A stretch of 47,162 bases of DNA from contig JALFHZ010000127.1 of assembly GCA_022776445.1 (NCBI GenBank), positions 1 to 47,162 of the forward strand, given 5' to 3'. The notes below the pieces were generated by a model. It searched no databases. It worked only from the letters and a program-made list of their open reading frames with translations, and was not told the origin of the DNA. This DNA comes from Lachnospiraceae bacterium (lineage in GTDB: Bacteria; Bacillota; Clostridia; Lachnospirales; Lachnospiraceae). A program made the position numbers and the translations under genes. Of this stretch, positions 40,849 to 47,162 are shown piece by piece; the first letter of the stretch is position 1; every line of letters starts with the position of its first letter.

Positions 40849-42084
40849 ATGGAGCAGTATAAACCACTGCAGGGGATTAAAGTAGTAGAGCTTTCCATTC
40901 AGGTAGCGGCATCCAGCTGCGGAAGAATGATGGCAGACTGGGGTGCCGATGTAGTTAAGGTTGAAAATACAAAAGGAGGAGATACGTTCCGGAAGTGGCC
41001 GCTGGGAATCGGGGCACCGGCAGATGATGACTTTGATCCGCTGTTTGATAATCTGAATGCCAATAAACGGGCTATCAGTATTGATCTGAAAACGGAAGCC
41101 GGCCGTGAAGTGATGTATCGCCTTTTGGAAGGTGCGGATGTTTTTTTGACGAATAACCGCACGGAGGCATTGCAGCATATGGGGCTGGATTATCCGACCT
41201 TGAAAGAGAAATTTCCGCGTCTGGTTATGACTCAGCTGGACGGCTACGGAGAAAAGGGTGCAGAGGCGGGAAGACCGGGATATGACAATACTGCGTTTTG
41301 GGCAAGAGGCGGTTTCCTGTACAGTCAGGCGATTTACGACGATAATCCGGATGCCTATCCGGTGTATATGCCGATGGGATTTGGTGATGTAACCTGTGCA
41401 CTGGGACTGATGGCAGCGACAGTTTCTGCTGTACTTGCAGCACGTCAGACCGGGAAGGGCGACCGGGTTTCATTGAGCCTGTATGGAACAGCGATCTGGC
41501 TGGCGAATATTCTGGTAAGCGGTTCTCAGTATGGATTCAAGATGCCGAAACGCAGAGAAAATTCCAGTCCGTTCGGGGCTCCGTTCAAGTGTAAGGATGA
41601 TCGCTGGTTTATGCCGCAGGTGGTGAACTTCAACCGGGATGCTTCGGTTTATTACCGGCTGCTCGGCTGCGATGATATGGTGGATGATCCACGGTATGCG
41701 ACGCGGGCAAATTTCAATAAAGCGGAGATTGCAAAACCGGTGATTGAGCGTTTTGAAAAGATTTTCCGGACAAAAACAGCAGAAGAATGGCGAGATATCT
41801 TTAACGGGGCGAATCTTTCCTGTGAGATTCTGTACCGGTATGATGATATTTTGACGGATCCGCAGGCCCTCGCCAATGATTTCATCTACACGATGAAGTA
41901 TCCCAATGGAAAAGAAGCAAAGCTGGTTCGCAGCTGCCTGCGAAGCGAAAACATGGGGCTTCCGGAATTTAACCAGGGACCGATGCTTGGTGAACACACG
42001 GTTTCTATTATGAAAGATCTTGGGTACAGTGAGGAAGAGATTGATAAAATGCTGGCAGATGGTGTTGTAAAACAGCATGACTAG
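40849..42084 (+). CDS. Class III CoA-transferase (CaiB/BaiF family), FldA/HadA-like, copy 1
   Basis: A 411-residue enzyme that moves CoA between carboxylic acids through an aspartyl-CoA intermediate. It opens with LQGIKVVELSIQVAASSCGR and ADWGADVVKVEN. The catalytic aspartate D146 sits in GRPGYDNTAFWARGG, a pattern I associate with the FldA/HadA subgroup acting on aryl- or 2-hydroxy-acyl-CoA. The C-terminal part has GPMLGEHT. GGAGG lies eight bases before ATG 40849. It is most similar to the next gene, for example in FLTNN(R) and the PRL-Q--GYG segment. It opens a five-gene operon. Confidence 0.9.
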   Translation: MEQYKPLQGIKVVELSIQVAASSCGRMMADWGADVVKVENTKGGDTFRKWPLGIGAPADDDFDPLFDNLNANKRAISIDLKTEAGREVMYRLLEGADVFLTNNRTEALQHMGLDYPTLKEKFPRLVMTQLDGYGEKGAEAGRPGYDNTAFWARGGFLYSQAIYDDNPDAYPVYMPMGFGDVTCALGLMAATVSAVLAARQTGKGDRVSLSLYGTAIWLANILVSGSQYGFKMPKRRENSSPFGAPFKCKDDRWFMPQVVNFNRDASVYYRLLGCDDMVDDPRYATRANFNKAEIAKPVIERFEKIFRTKTAEEWRDIFNGANLSCEILYRYDDILTDPQALANDFIYTMKYPNGKEAKLVRSCLRSENMGLPEFNQGPMLGEHTVSIMKDLGYSEEEIDKMLADGVVKQHD

Positions 42085-42102
42085 ACAGGATGGGATTCGC
42101 TT

Positions 42103-43317
42103 ATGAGTATAACAAAACCACTGGAAGGGATTCGGGTGATTGAATTTGCCAATTTTGTGGCAGCCCCTGCAGCGGGAAGGCTGCTGACGGATTGGGGAGC
42201 CAGCGTGATTCGGGTGGAAAGCTTTGCCGGAGATTCCTGGCGTTTTTACGGAAGAAACTGCGGGGTTCCGGTGACCGAACAGGAAAATCCGTTGTTTGAT
42301 ATTTATAACGCAAATAAACGGGATATTCTGATAAACACAAAAATAGAAGAAGGACGGCAGGTACTGCTTCGGCTGTTGAAAGAGGCAGATGTTTTTTTGA
42401 CGAACAATCGTCAAAAAGCACTGGTAAAGGCGGGGCTTGACTATGATTCTCTGAAGGAGGAATTCCCGCGGCTGATCTATGCGCAGGTTACCGGCTACGG
42501 ACAGCAGGGACCGGATGTGGATGCACCCGGATATGATGGAGTAGCATTTTTTTCACGTTCCGGTTTGCTGGCAGATGTGGCAGAGCCTGGCGGTTATCCG
42601 GCTACAGCACCGGGATGTGTAGGGGACTGTATGACCGGTACAACTCTGTTTGGCGCGATTTGTGCGGCATTGTTTGCCCGTGAACGTACCGGGAAAGGAG
42701 ATATGGTGGAGGTCTCTTTGTTTGGCAGTGCTGTCTGGGCGTGTGCAGCAATGTCCACTTTTACGCAGTATGGGTATGAGTATCCCAAAAAGCGGGAAGT
42801 GATGAGCGCACTGTATACGTTTTATCAATGCAAAGACGGAGAATGGATTCAGCTGGCGATTACAGAGGGTGACCGTCACTGGAGAGCATTGGCAGAAGCT
42901 TTGGAGATCCCTGAGACTGCGGATGATCCGCGATTTTTAGATGCCGGGTTGATTTCAAAAAATCGGAGCGAACTGATTCCGATTCTGGAGAGAGCTTTTC
43001 GCAGATTTGATTCGAAAGAAATTGTGGATCGTCTTAGAAAAGCGGATATCGTTTTTGACCGTCTGCGCCATTACCGGGAAATCAGTCAGGATCCACAGGC
43101 GGAGGCGAATCAATATATTCGTGCATTTACGTTTGAAAACGGCAATCAGTATATGATGCCGATGACACCGATTCGTTCCCGCAATATCGGGGATATGCCC
43201 TGCGGGCGCGGACCGCATATGGGAGAACATACGGATCAGATTCTGAAGGAAAATGGATATGCCGATGCGGAAATTGCTGCATTAAAAAATGATGGAGCGG
43301 TGAGACAGCATCCATAA
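42103..43317 (+). CDS. Class III CoA-transferase (CaiB/BaiF family), FldA/HadA-like, copy 2
   Basis: A 404-residue paralogue of copy 1. Shared features include LEGIRVIEFANFVAAPAAGR, ADVFLTNNRQKAL and the catalytic D145 in DAPGYDGVAFFSRSG. The C-terminal GPHMGEHTDQIL matches copy 1. Copies 1 and 2 differ enough to be separate activities or two subunits of a heterodimer, since the family forms interlinked dimers. It starts 18 bp after copy 1; the ribosome binding site GGATGGGA is weak. Confidence 0.9.
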   Translation: MSITKPLEGIRVIEFANFVAAPAAGRLLTDWGASVIRVESFAGDSWRFYGRNCGVPVTEQENPLFDIYNANKRDILINTKIEEGRQVLLRLLKEADVFLTNNRQKALVKAGLDYDSLKEEFPRLIYAQVTGYGQQGPDVDAPGYDGVAFFSRSGLLADVAEPGGYPATAPGCVGDCMTGTTLFGAICAALFARERTGKGDMVEVSLFGSAVWACAAMSTFTQYGYEYPKKREVMSALYTFYQCKDGEWIQLAITEGDRHWRALAEALEIPETADDPRFLDAGLISKNRSELIPILERAFRRFDSKEIVDRLRKADIVFDRLRHYREISQDPQAEANQYIRAFTFENGNQYMMPMTPIRSRNIGDMPCGRGPHMGEHTDQILKENGYADAEIAALKNDGAVRQHP

Positions 43318-43356
43318 TCAGAAGATCAGATACAAACGATAACAGAAAGGGGAATT

Positions 43357-44340
43357 ATGATCATGAAAACAAGAATGACGGAACTGCTTGGAATTGAGTA
43401 TCCGATTATGCAGGGAGGTATGCAGCATCTGGGAGTACCGGAGCTGGCGGCAGCCGTATCGGAGGCTGGCGGTTTGGGAACGATCAATGTGACGATTTAT
43501 CCGAATCCGGAGGATCTGCGGAAAGCAATTCGTGCAGTGAAGGAAAAGACCAGCAAACCGTTTGCAGTCAATATTTCTTTGATTCCGAGTCTTCGGCCGG
43601 GCAAAGAACTGTTTGACCAGGTTGCGGTGATTCTGGAAGAAGGAGTTCCGGCTGTGGAAACTGCAGGAGCCAGCCCGCAGGAACTGGCAGATGTTCTGAA
43701 TGCGCATAAGGATCAGGTGAAATGGATTCACAAGGCTGCCTGCGTAAAGCATGCGAAAAAAGCAGAAAGCATGGGTGCAGATCTGATCACGATGGCAGGC
43801 TACGAGGTTGCCGGACATCCGCATACCGATGGGGTAGGAACGATGGTGCTGTCCAACCGCACAGCCAGAGAGGTGAAAGTCCCGGTACTTGCTGCCGGAG
43901 GCATTGCAGACGGCCGTGGACTTCTGGCAGCGCTCAGCCTTGGATGTGAAGGTATTGTAATGGGAACACGTTTTGTGGCAAGCAAAGAATGCTGGATTCA
44001 TCAGAATCATAAAGACTGGATTGTAAATGCGGCGGAGAATGAAACAACGCTCTGTCAGAAGAGCATACGCAATATGGTTCGTGTTGCAGATAATGATGCA
44101 GCTAAGAAATGTCTGGAAATGGAAGCAAAAGGGGCATCTCTGGAAGAACTGATGAGTGTCATTTCCGGAAAGAAAGGTAAAGCTGCGTATGAAAATGGTG
44201 ATGTAAACAGCGGTCTCTTTGCGGTTGGACCGGCATGCGGTCTGATTCATGAGATTCAGAGCTGCAAGGAGATCATCGATGGAATCATGGCAGAGGCAGA
44301 GCAGGAGCTGGCGCGTCTGAATGGAATTTACGCGAAATAG
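43357..44340 (+). CDS. Nitronate monooxygenase/FabK-like FMN oxidoreductase
   Basis: A 327-residue FMN-binding TIM-barrel protein. Motifs: YPIMQGGMQHLGVPELAAAV at the start, AGYEVAGHP near residue 150, VPVLAAGGIADGRGLLAAL and GCEGIVMGTRFVASKEC for phosphate binding. The family includes nitronate monooxygenases and enoyl-ACP/CoA reductases (FabK). In an operon of CoA-transferases and an acyl-CoA dehydrogenase, enoyl-CoA reduction or a related CoA-ester redox step is more plausible than nitronate oxidation (inference). AAAGGGGAA precedes two in-frame ATGs (43357, 43363); either could be used. Confidence 0.85.
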   Translation: MIMKTRMTELLGIEYPIMQGGMQHLGVPELAAAVSEAGGLGTINVTIYPNPEDLRKAIRAVKEKTSKPFAVNISLIPSLRPGKELFDQVAVILEEGVPAVETAGASPQELADVLNAHKDQVKWIHKAACVKHAKKAESMGADLITMAGYEVAGHPHTDGVGTMVLSNRTAREVKVPVLAAGGIADGRGLLAALSLGCEGIVMGTRFVASKECWIHQNHKDWIVNAAENETTLCQKSIRNMVRVADNDAAKKCLEMEAKGASLEELMSVISGKKGKAAYENGDVNSGLFAVGPACGLIHEIQSCKEIIDGIMAEAEQELARLNGIYAK

Positions 44341-44359
44341 GAAGAGGAGGAAGTGATTG

Positions 44360-45571
44360 ATGAGTAAGAAAGCACTGGAAGGAATTCGGGTCCTGGATTT
44401 TACGACCATGGCTGCCGGACCGACTGCCGGAGCTATGCTGGCAGATTATGGTGCCGAGGTCATTAAGATTGAACGGCCAGAACGCGGTGAGGATGGTCGT
44501 AAATTCCCGCCGATGATTGATGGAGAAAGTCTGAGCCACTGCTGGTTCAACAGAGGGAAAAAATCTCTGGCTGTGGATCTGCGGGATCCGGAAGGGTTGG
44601 AGATTGTGAAGAAACTGATCCCGACTGCTACCGTAATTCTGGAAAATTTCCGTCCGGGTACCATGAAAAAATACGGACTGGATTACGAAAGCGTATGTAA
44701 GATCAAACCGGATATTGTTTATGCATCTCTGACGACTTTCGGTCAGAAGGGAAAATATGTGTCAAAGCCCGGGTACGACATTATTGCACAGGCCATGTCC
44801 GGAATTATGAGTGTGACCGGTGAGGCTGACGGCGCTCCGCAGAAAAGCGGATTCCCATTGGGAGATCTGCTGGGTGGCCTGAATTTATTCACCGGAGTTA
44901 TGACAGCGCTGTATCACTGGAGAGATACCGGAGAAGGGCAATATGTGGATATTTCGCTGCTGCGTACGTTGATTTATATCAACACACCGCTGATTCACTG
45001 CAATTTGGGACCGGAGCGCATGAGCAAACGTCAGGGCAATCACCATCCGACAATGTGTCCTTATGGTGTATTTCACTGCAAAGATGGAGATATCGTTCTG
45101 GCTGCAGCGGGCAAACGAATCTGGGAAAGTTTGTGTGATCTGATGGGAAAACCGGAGTGGAAAGAGGATCCGGAATTTGTGGAGGTATCTGATCGTGCAC
45201 GGAACCAGAAGAAATTGATTGCGCTGATCAATGAATGGCTGATGGAGACTTATTCCGGTCAGGATGAGGCACTGGAGGCACTGGAGGCAGCGGGAGTTCC
45301 ATGCTGTAAGGTTTATAATGAATATCAGGTATGGAGTGATGAGGAATTCCGTGCCAATGGATGGCTGCAGGAGGCACCTGCTATGCCGAATATGCCGAGC
45401 ATGCCGACATTTGTTACCCGTACCGGCAACTGCGATATGTCAAAAACCCCGGCACAGTTCCATCGGGCACCGCTTCTTGGAGAGCAGAATGTGGAGCTGC
45501 TAAAGGAACTGGGATACAGTGATGAGAAAATTGCTGAACTGGAGGCGCGCTGGCCTCATCAGCATCTTTGA
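44360..45571 (+). CDS. Class III CoA-transferase (CaiB/BaiF family), copy 3
   Basis: A 403-residue enzyme, less like copies 1 and 2 and closer to the general formyl-CoA/succinyl-CoA transferase pattern: LEGIRVLDFTTMAAGPTAGA, DYGAEVIKIERPERGEDGRK, and VILENFRPGTMKKYGLDYE. The catalytic D140 is in KPGYDIIAQAMSGIMSVTG. The typical GDLLGGLNLFTGVMTALYHW and HRAPLLGEQN also appear. GAGGAGGAAG precedes ATG 44360. Having both subtypes in one operon suggests two CoA-transfer steps with different donors. Confidence 0.92.
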   Translation: MSKKALEGIRVLDFTTMAAGPTAGAMLADYGAEVIKIERPERGEDGRKFPPMIDGESLSHCWFNRGKKSLAVDLRDPEGLEIVKKLIPTATVILENFRPGTMKKYGLDYESVCKIKPDIVYASLTTFGQKGKYVSKPGYDIIAQAMSGIMSVTGEADGAPQKSGFPLGDLLGGLNLFTGVMTALYHWRDTGEGQYVDISLLRTLIYINTPLIHCNLGPERMSKRQGNHHPTMCPYGVFHCKDGDIVLAAAGKRIWESLCDLMGKPEWKEDPEFVEVSDRARNQKKLIALINEWLMETYSGQDEALEALEAAGVPCCKVYNEYQVWSDEEFRANGWLQEAPAMPNMPSMPTFVTRTGNCDMSKTPAQFHRAPLLGEQNVELLKELGYSDEKIAELEARWPHQHL

Positions 45572-45600
45572 TACAGACAAACGGAAGGGAGATCCATATC

Positions 45601-46740
45601 ATGAGTGGACTTTATCATATAACAGAAGATCAGCAGAGCCTGGTGGAGATGATTCGTGATTTTATGAATCGGGAAATCAAACCGCATGTGCTGGAATGGG
45701 AGAAGGAAGGTCATTATCCGCAGGAAGTGATTCAAAAAGGTATTGATATGGGACTGCATATGATGCAGGTTCCGGAAGAATATGGCGGAATGGGACTGGA
45801 TACGACGACCACAGCCATGATGATTGAAGAAGGTGCAAAGGTTGAGAGCACCTATATGGGCATGTTCAATGTGACCAGTATGGGCGGAAAAATTGTGATG
45901 GCGGCCGGAAGTGAGGAGCAGAAGCAGTACTATGCAAGCCTGCTGCAGAAGGGATACATCAGTTCGTTCTGTCTTACAGAGCCGGATGCAGGCTCTGACA
46001 GTGCAGCAGTCCGCACCAGTGCGGTTCGCAGGGGTGATTCTTATGTGATCAACGGAACTAAAATGTTTATTACGAATGCATCTCTGGCCAGTGTATTTCT
46101 GGTAGTGGCAACGCTGGATCCATCGAAAGGATCCAGAGGCCTTGCAACGTTTATTGTCGAGAGAGATCGCCCGGGCGTTACGGTCAGCAAGAAGATCGAA
46201 AAGTTTGGTATGCGTCTTTCCAATACGGCAGAGGTGGTATTTGAAGACGTGGAAATTCCGGCATCGAATCTGATCGGCACGGAAGAGAGCGGATTTGTCA
46301 ATGCCATGAAGGTGCTTACGGCATCAAGACCGATTATTGCGGCATCCAGCCTTGGTGCATGTCAGCTGGCAAGAGATCTGGCCGTACAGTATTCGAAGGA
46401 GCGTGTTGCGTTTGGCAAGCCAATCTGTGCAAAACAGATGATTCAGGAAAAACTGGCCAATATGGAAATGCTGATTCAGGCAAGCCGTGGGCTGGTATAC
46501 AATGCAACGATGCTGTTGGATCAGGGAAAAGCATGCAATGTAGAGGCTTCTGTAGCGAAATGCTTTGTAACGGAAGCTTATGGAAAAATTGTGGATGATG
46601 CAGTACAGATTTTCGGTGGTTACGGCCTTTGTGATGAGTATCTGATCTCCAAGTTATATCGTGATGCGAGAGTAAACCGGATTATTGAAGGAACGAATGA
46701 GATTCAGAGAGTTGTCATTTCCAAGGCAATGCTGCGATAG
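45601..46740 (+). CDS. Acyl-CoA dehydrogenase
   Basis: A 379-residue FAD enzyme introducing or removing a double bond next to the CoA ester. Family marks: YGGMGLDTTTTAMMIEEGAK, FCLTEPDAGSDSAAVRTSA (FAD contact), FGMRLSNTAEVVFEDV, QIFGGYGLCDEYLISKLYRD, and the catalytic base E363 in IIEGTNEIQR. The start 45601 follows GGAAGGGAG; the longer frame overlaps copy 3. No electron-transfer flavoprotein genes are in the window. It is the last gene of the operon, and a terminator follows. Confidence 0.95.
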   Translation: MSGLYHITEDQQSLVEMIRDFMNREIKPHVLEWEKEGHYPQEVIQKGIDMGLHMMQVPEEYGGMGLDTTTTAMMIEEGAKVESTYMGMFNVTSMGGKIVMAAGSEEQKQYYASLLQKGYISSFCLTEPDAGSDSAAVRTSAVRRGDSYVINGTKMFITNASLASVFLVVATLDPSKGSRGLATFIVERDRPGVTVSKKIEKFGMRLSNTAEVVFEDVEIPASNLIGTEESGFVNAMKVLTASRPIIAASSLGACQLARDLAVQYSKERVAFGKPICAKQMIQEKLANMEMLIQASRGLVYNATMLLDQGKACNVEASVAKCFVTEAYGKIVDDAVQIFGGYGLCDEYLISKLYRDARVNRIIEGTNEIQRVVISKAMLR

Positions 46741-46755
46741 TGGAAAAGTAAGAGA

Positions 46756-46789
46756 GGGGGCATCCCATATTGACCGATTGCCCCCTTTT
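46756..46789 (+). terminator. Terminator of the CoA-transferase operon
   Basis: GGGGGCA (46756-46762) pairs with TGCCCCC (46779-46785), then TTTT. Confidence 0.8.
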
Positions 46790-46869
46790 GGGTTGTATAA
46801 CCCTGAATATCCAATTCAAGGTTCCTTTGTGATTTTAGTATATGTAGAACCTGAAAAAATATTTTATAA

Positions 46870-46899
46870 TATAAAAAGGAGCTCATCCAGAACTCCTTT
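46870..46899 (-). terminator. Leftward terminator before the insertion element
   Basis: AAAGGAGCTC (46875-46884) pairs with GAACTCCTTT (46890-46899), with one G-T pair; read leftward it ends in TTTTTATATT. The 46790-47030 stretch is AT-rich and shows no other gene. Confidence 0.6.
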
Positions 46900-47031
46900 C
46901 CCTTGAAATAATATTATATAGTCTTCTTCGCTCCGGAAAAAGATTTCTTTGTACTTATATCATAGTCTTATTACTGCTGTTTGTCAAGATCGCTTTTGAG
47001 ATTTTCCAAAAAAATATAAGCCATTTATGAT

Positions 47032-47162
47032 AATGTCTCAGTATACCACATATGAAAATGTCCCAGATGTGGTAAAATATCCTCCATACGACTTATAACG
47101 AACAGGAGGAAATCATTATCAGAAAGGTATTACTCACAATGGACGAACAATTAAAATACGAA
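47032..47162 (+). mobile_element. Left end of an insertion sequence (partial)
   Basis: The right edge holds paired repeats AATGTCTCAG (47032-47041) and AATGTCCCAG (47057-47066), and an 8-bp inverted repeat TACCACAT (47044-47051) / ATGTGGTA (47067-47074), followed by a promoter-like AT-rich stretch and a transposase start. This looks like the terminal region of an ISNCY-type element as I remember it. The right part lies outside the window, so target duplication and full ends cannot be seen. Confidence 0.6.
47118..47162 (+). CDS. Transposase, N-terminal fragment cut by window edge
   Basis: The readable residues (I)RKVLLTMDEQLKYE match the start of DDE transposases common in Lachnospiraceae (ISNCY group, from memory). 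A strong AGGAGG at 47104-47109 is followed by in-frame ATT (47115) and ATC (47118), but the first ATG is only at 47139, inside the conserved start. A non-AUG start is therefore likely; 47118 is given as the best guess. The reading frame continues past the window. Confidence 0.6.
   Translation, partial: MRKVLLTMDEQLKYE

Noticed and set aside
38676-46740. Bile-acid 7-dehydroxylation (bai) operon
   Set aside because: Class III CoA-transferases fit, but BaiB ligase, BaiA dehydrogenase, BaiE dehydratase and BaiCD/BaiH type oxidoreductases are missing.

Overview
The window reads as a chromosomal segment of a spore-forming, anaerobic gut-type Firmicute, most likely a Lachnospiraceae relative. The evidence is Gram-positive promoters (TTGACA-17-TATAAT type), AGGAGG ribosome binding sites, lipoprotein signal peptides, spore genes (cotJABC, cwlD), an FMN riboswitch with an ECF riboflavin S-component, an iron-sulfur aldo/keto reductase and CoA-based fermentative enzymes. 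Most genes look moderately GC-rich. The block from about 16.5 to 22.1 kb is visibly AT-richer and looks acquired.

Layout. 0-4.7 kb: a diguanylate cyclase, a divergent YheO-type regulator/RidA pair, then a kinase fused to a P-loop-like domain, a second free-standing P-loop-like protein and a small unknown protein. 4.9-9.2 kb: cell-envelope genes (GH18/SH3 protein, metallophosphoesterase lipoprotein, CwlD amidase, small acidic protein). 9.2-16.4 kb: a sugar-type ABC import locus. Its regulator is a LacI-type protein carrying an entire extra solute-binding-protein domain. It diverges from the binding protein, two permeases and a metallo-beta-lactamase-fold hydrolase, and is followed by an inositol-monophosphatase-like phosphatase. 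16.5-22.1 kb: the AT-rich block, with two esterases, a GntR regulator and a TRAP transporter. Paired palindromes (TAACATGTTA) sit just downstream of both the esterase and TRAP promoters.

22.1-33.2 kb: a DUF2188 gene broken by a frameshift, the FMN riboswitch and ribU, then housekeeping genes (TsaC/Sua5, dCMP deaminase, B12-dependent radical SAM protein, endonuclease III, DnaQ-like exonuclease, VanW protein, AIR-synthase-like domain, Lrp regulator with aminotransferase, TrmL). 33.3-38.7 kb: an HxlR regulator with a C-terminal frameshift, an Fe-S aldo/keto reductase, the cotJABC spore coat operon, a sensor kinase without a partner regulator, and a secreted choline-binding-repeat protein.

38.7-46.8 kb: a divergent catabolic locus. 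A transporter and a flavin-reductase-like protein run left. To the right run three class III CoA-transferases, an FMN-dependent nitronate-monooxygenase-like oxidoreductase and an acyl-CoA dehydrogenase. The likely theme is uptake, CoA activation and redox processing of an unknown carboxylic acid. The window ends in the left end of a transposable element whose transposase is cut by the window edge.

Best candidates for undescribed biology are the LacI/solute-binding-protein fusion with its operator, the kinase with tandem lysine-less P-loop domains (possibly starting at AUC), the GntR double-palindrome regulon, and the three-CoA-transferase locus. All functions are inferred from sequence motifs; no database search was possible.
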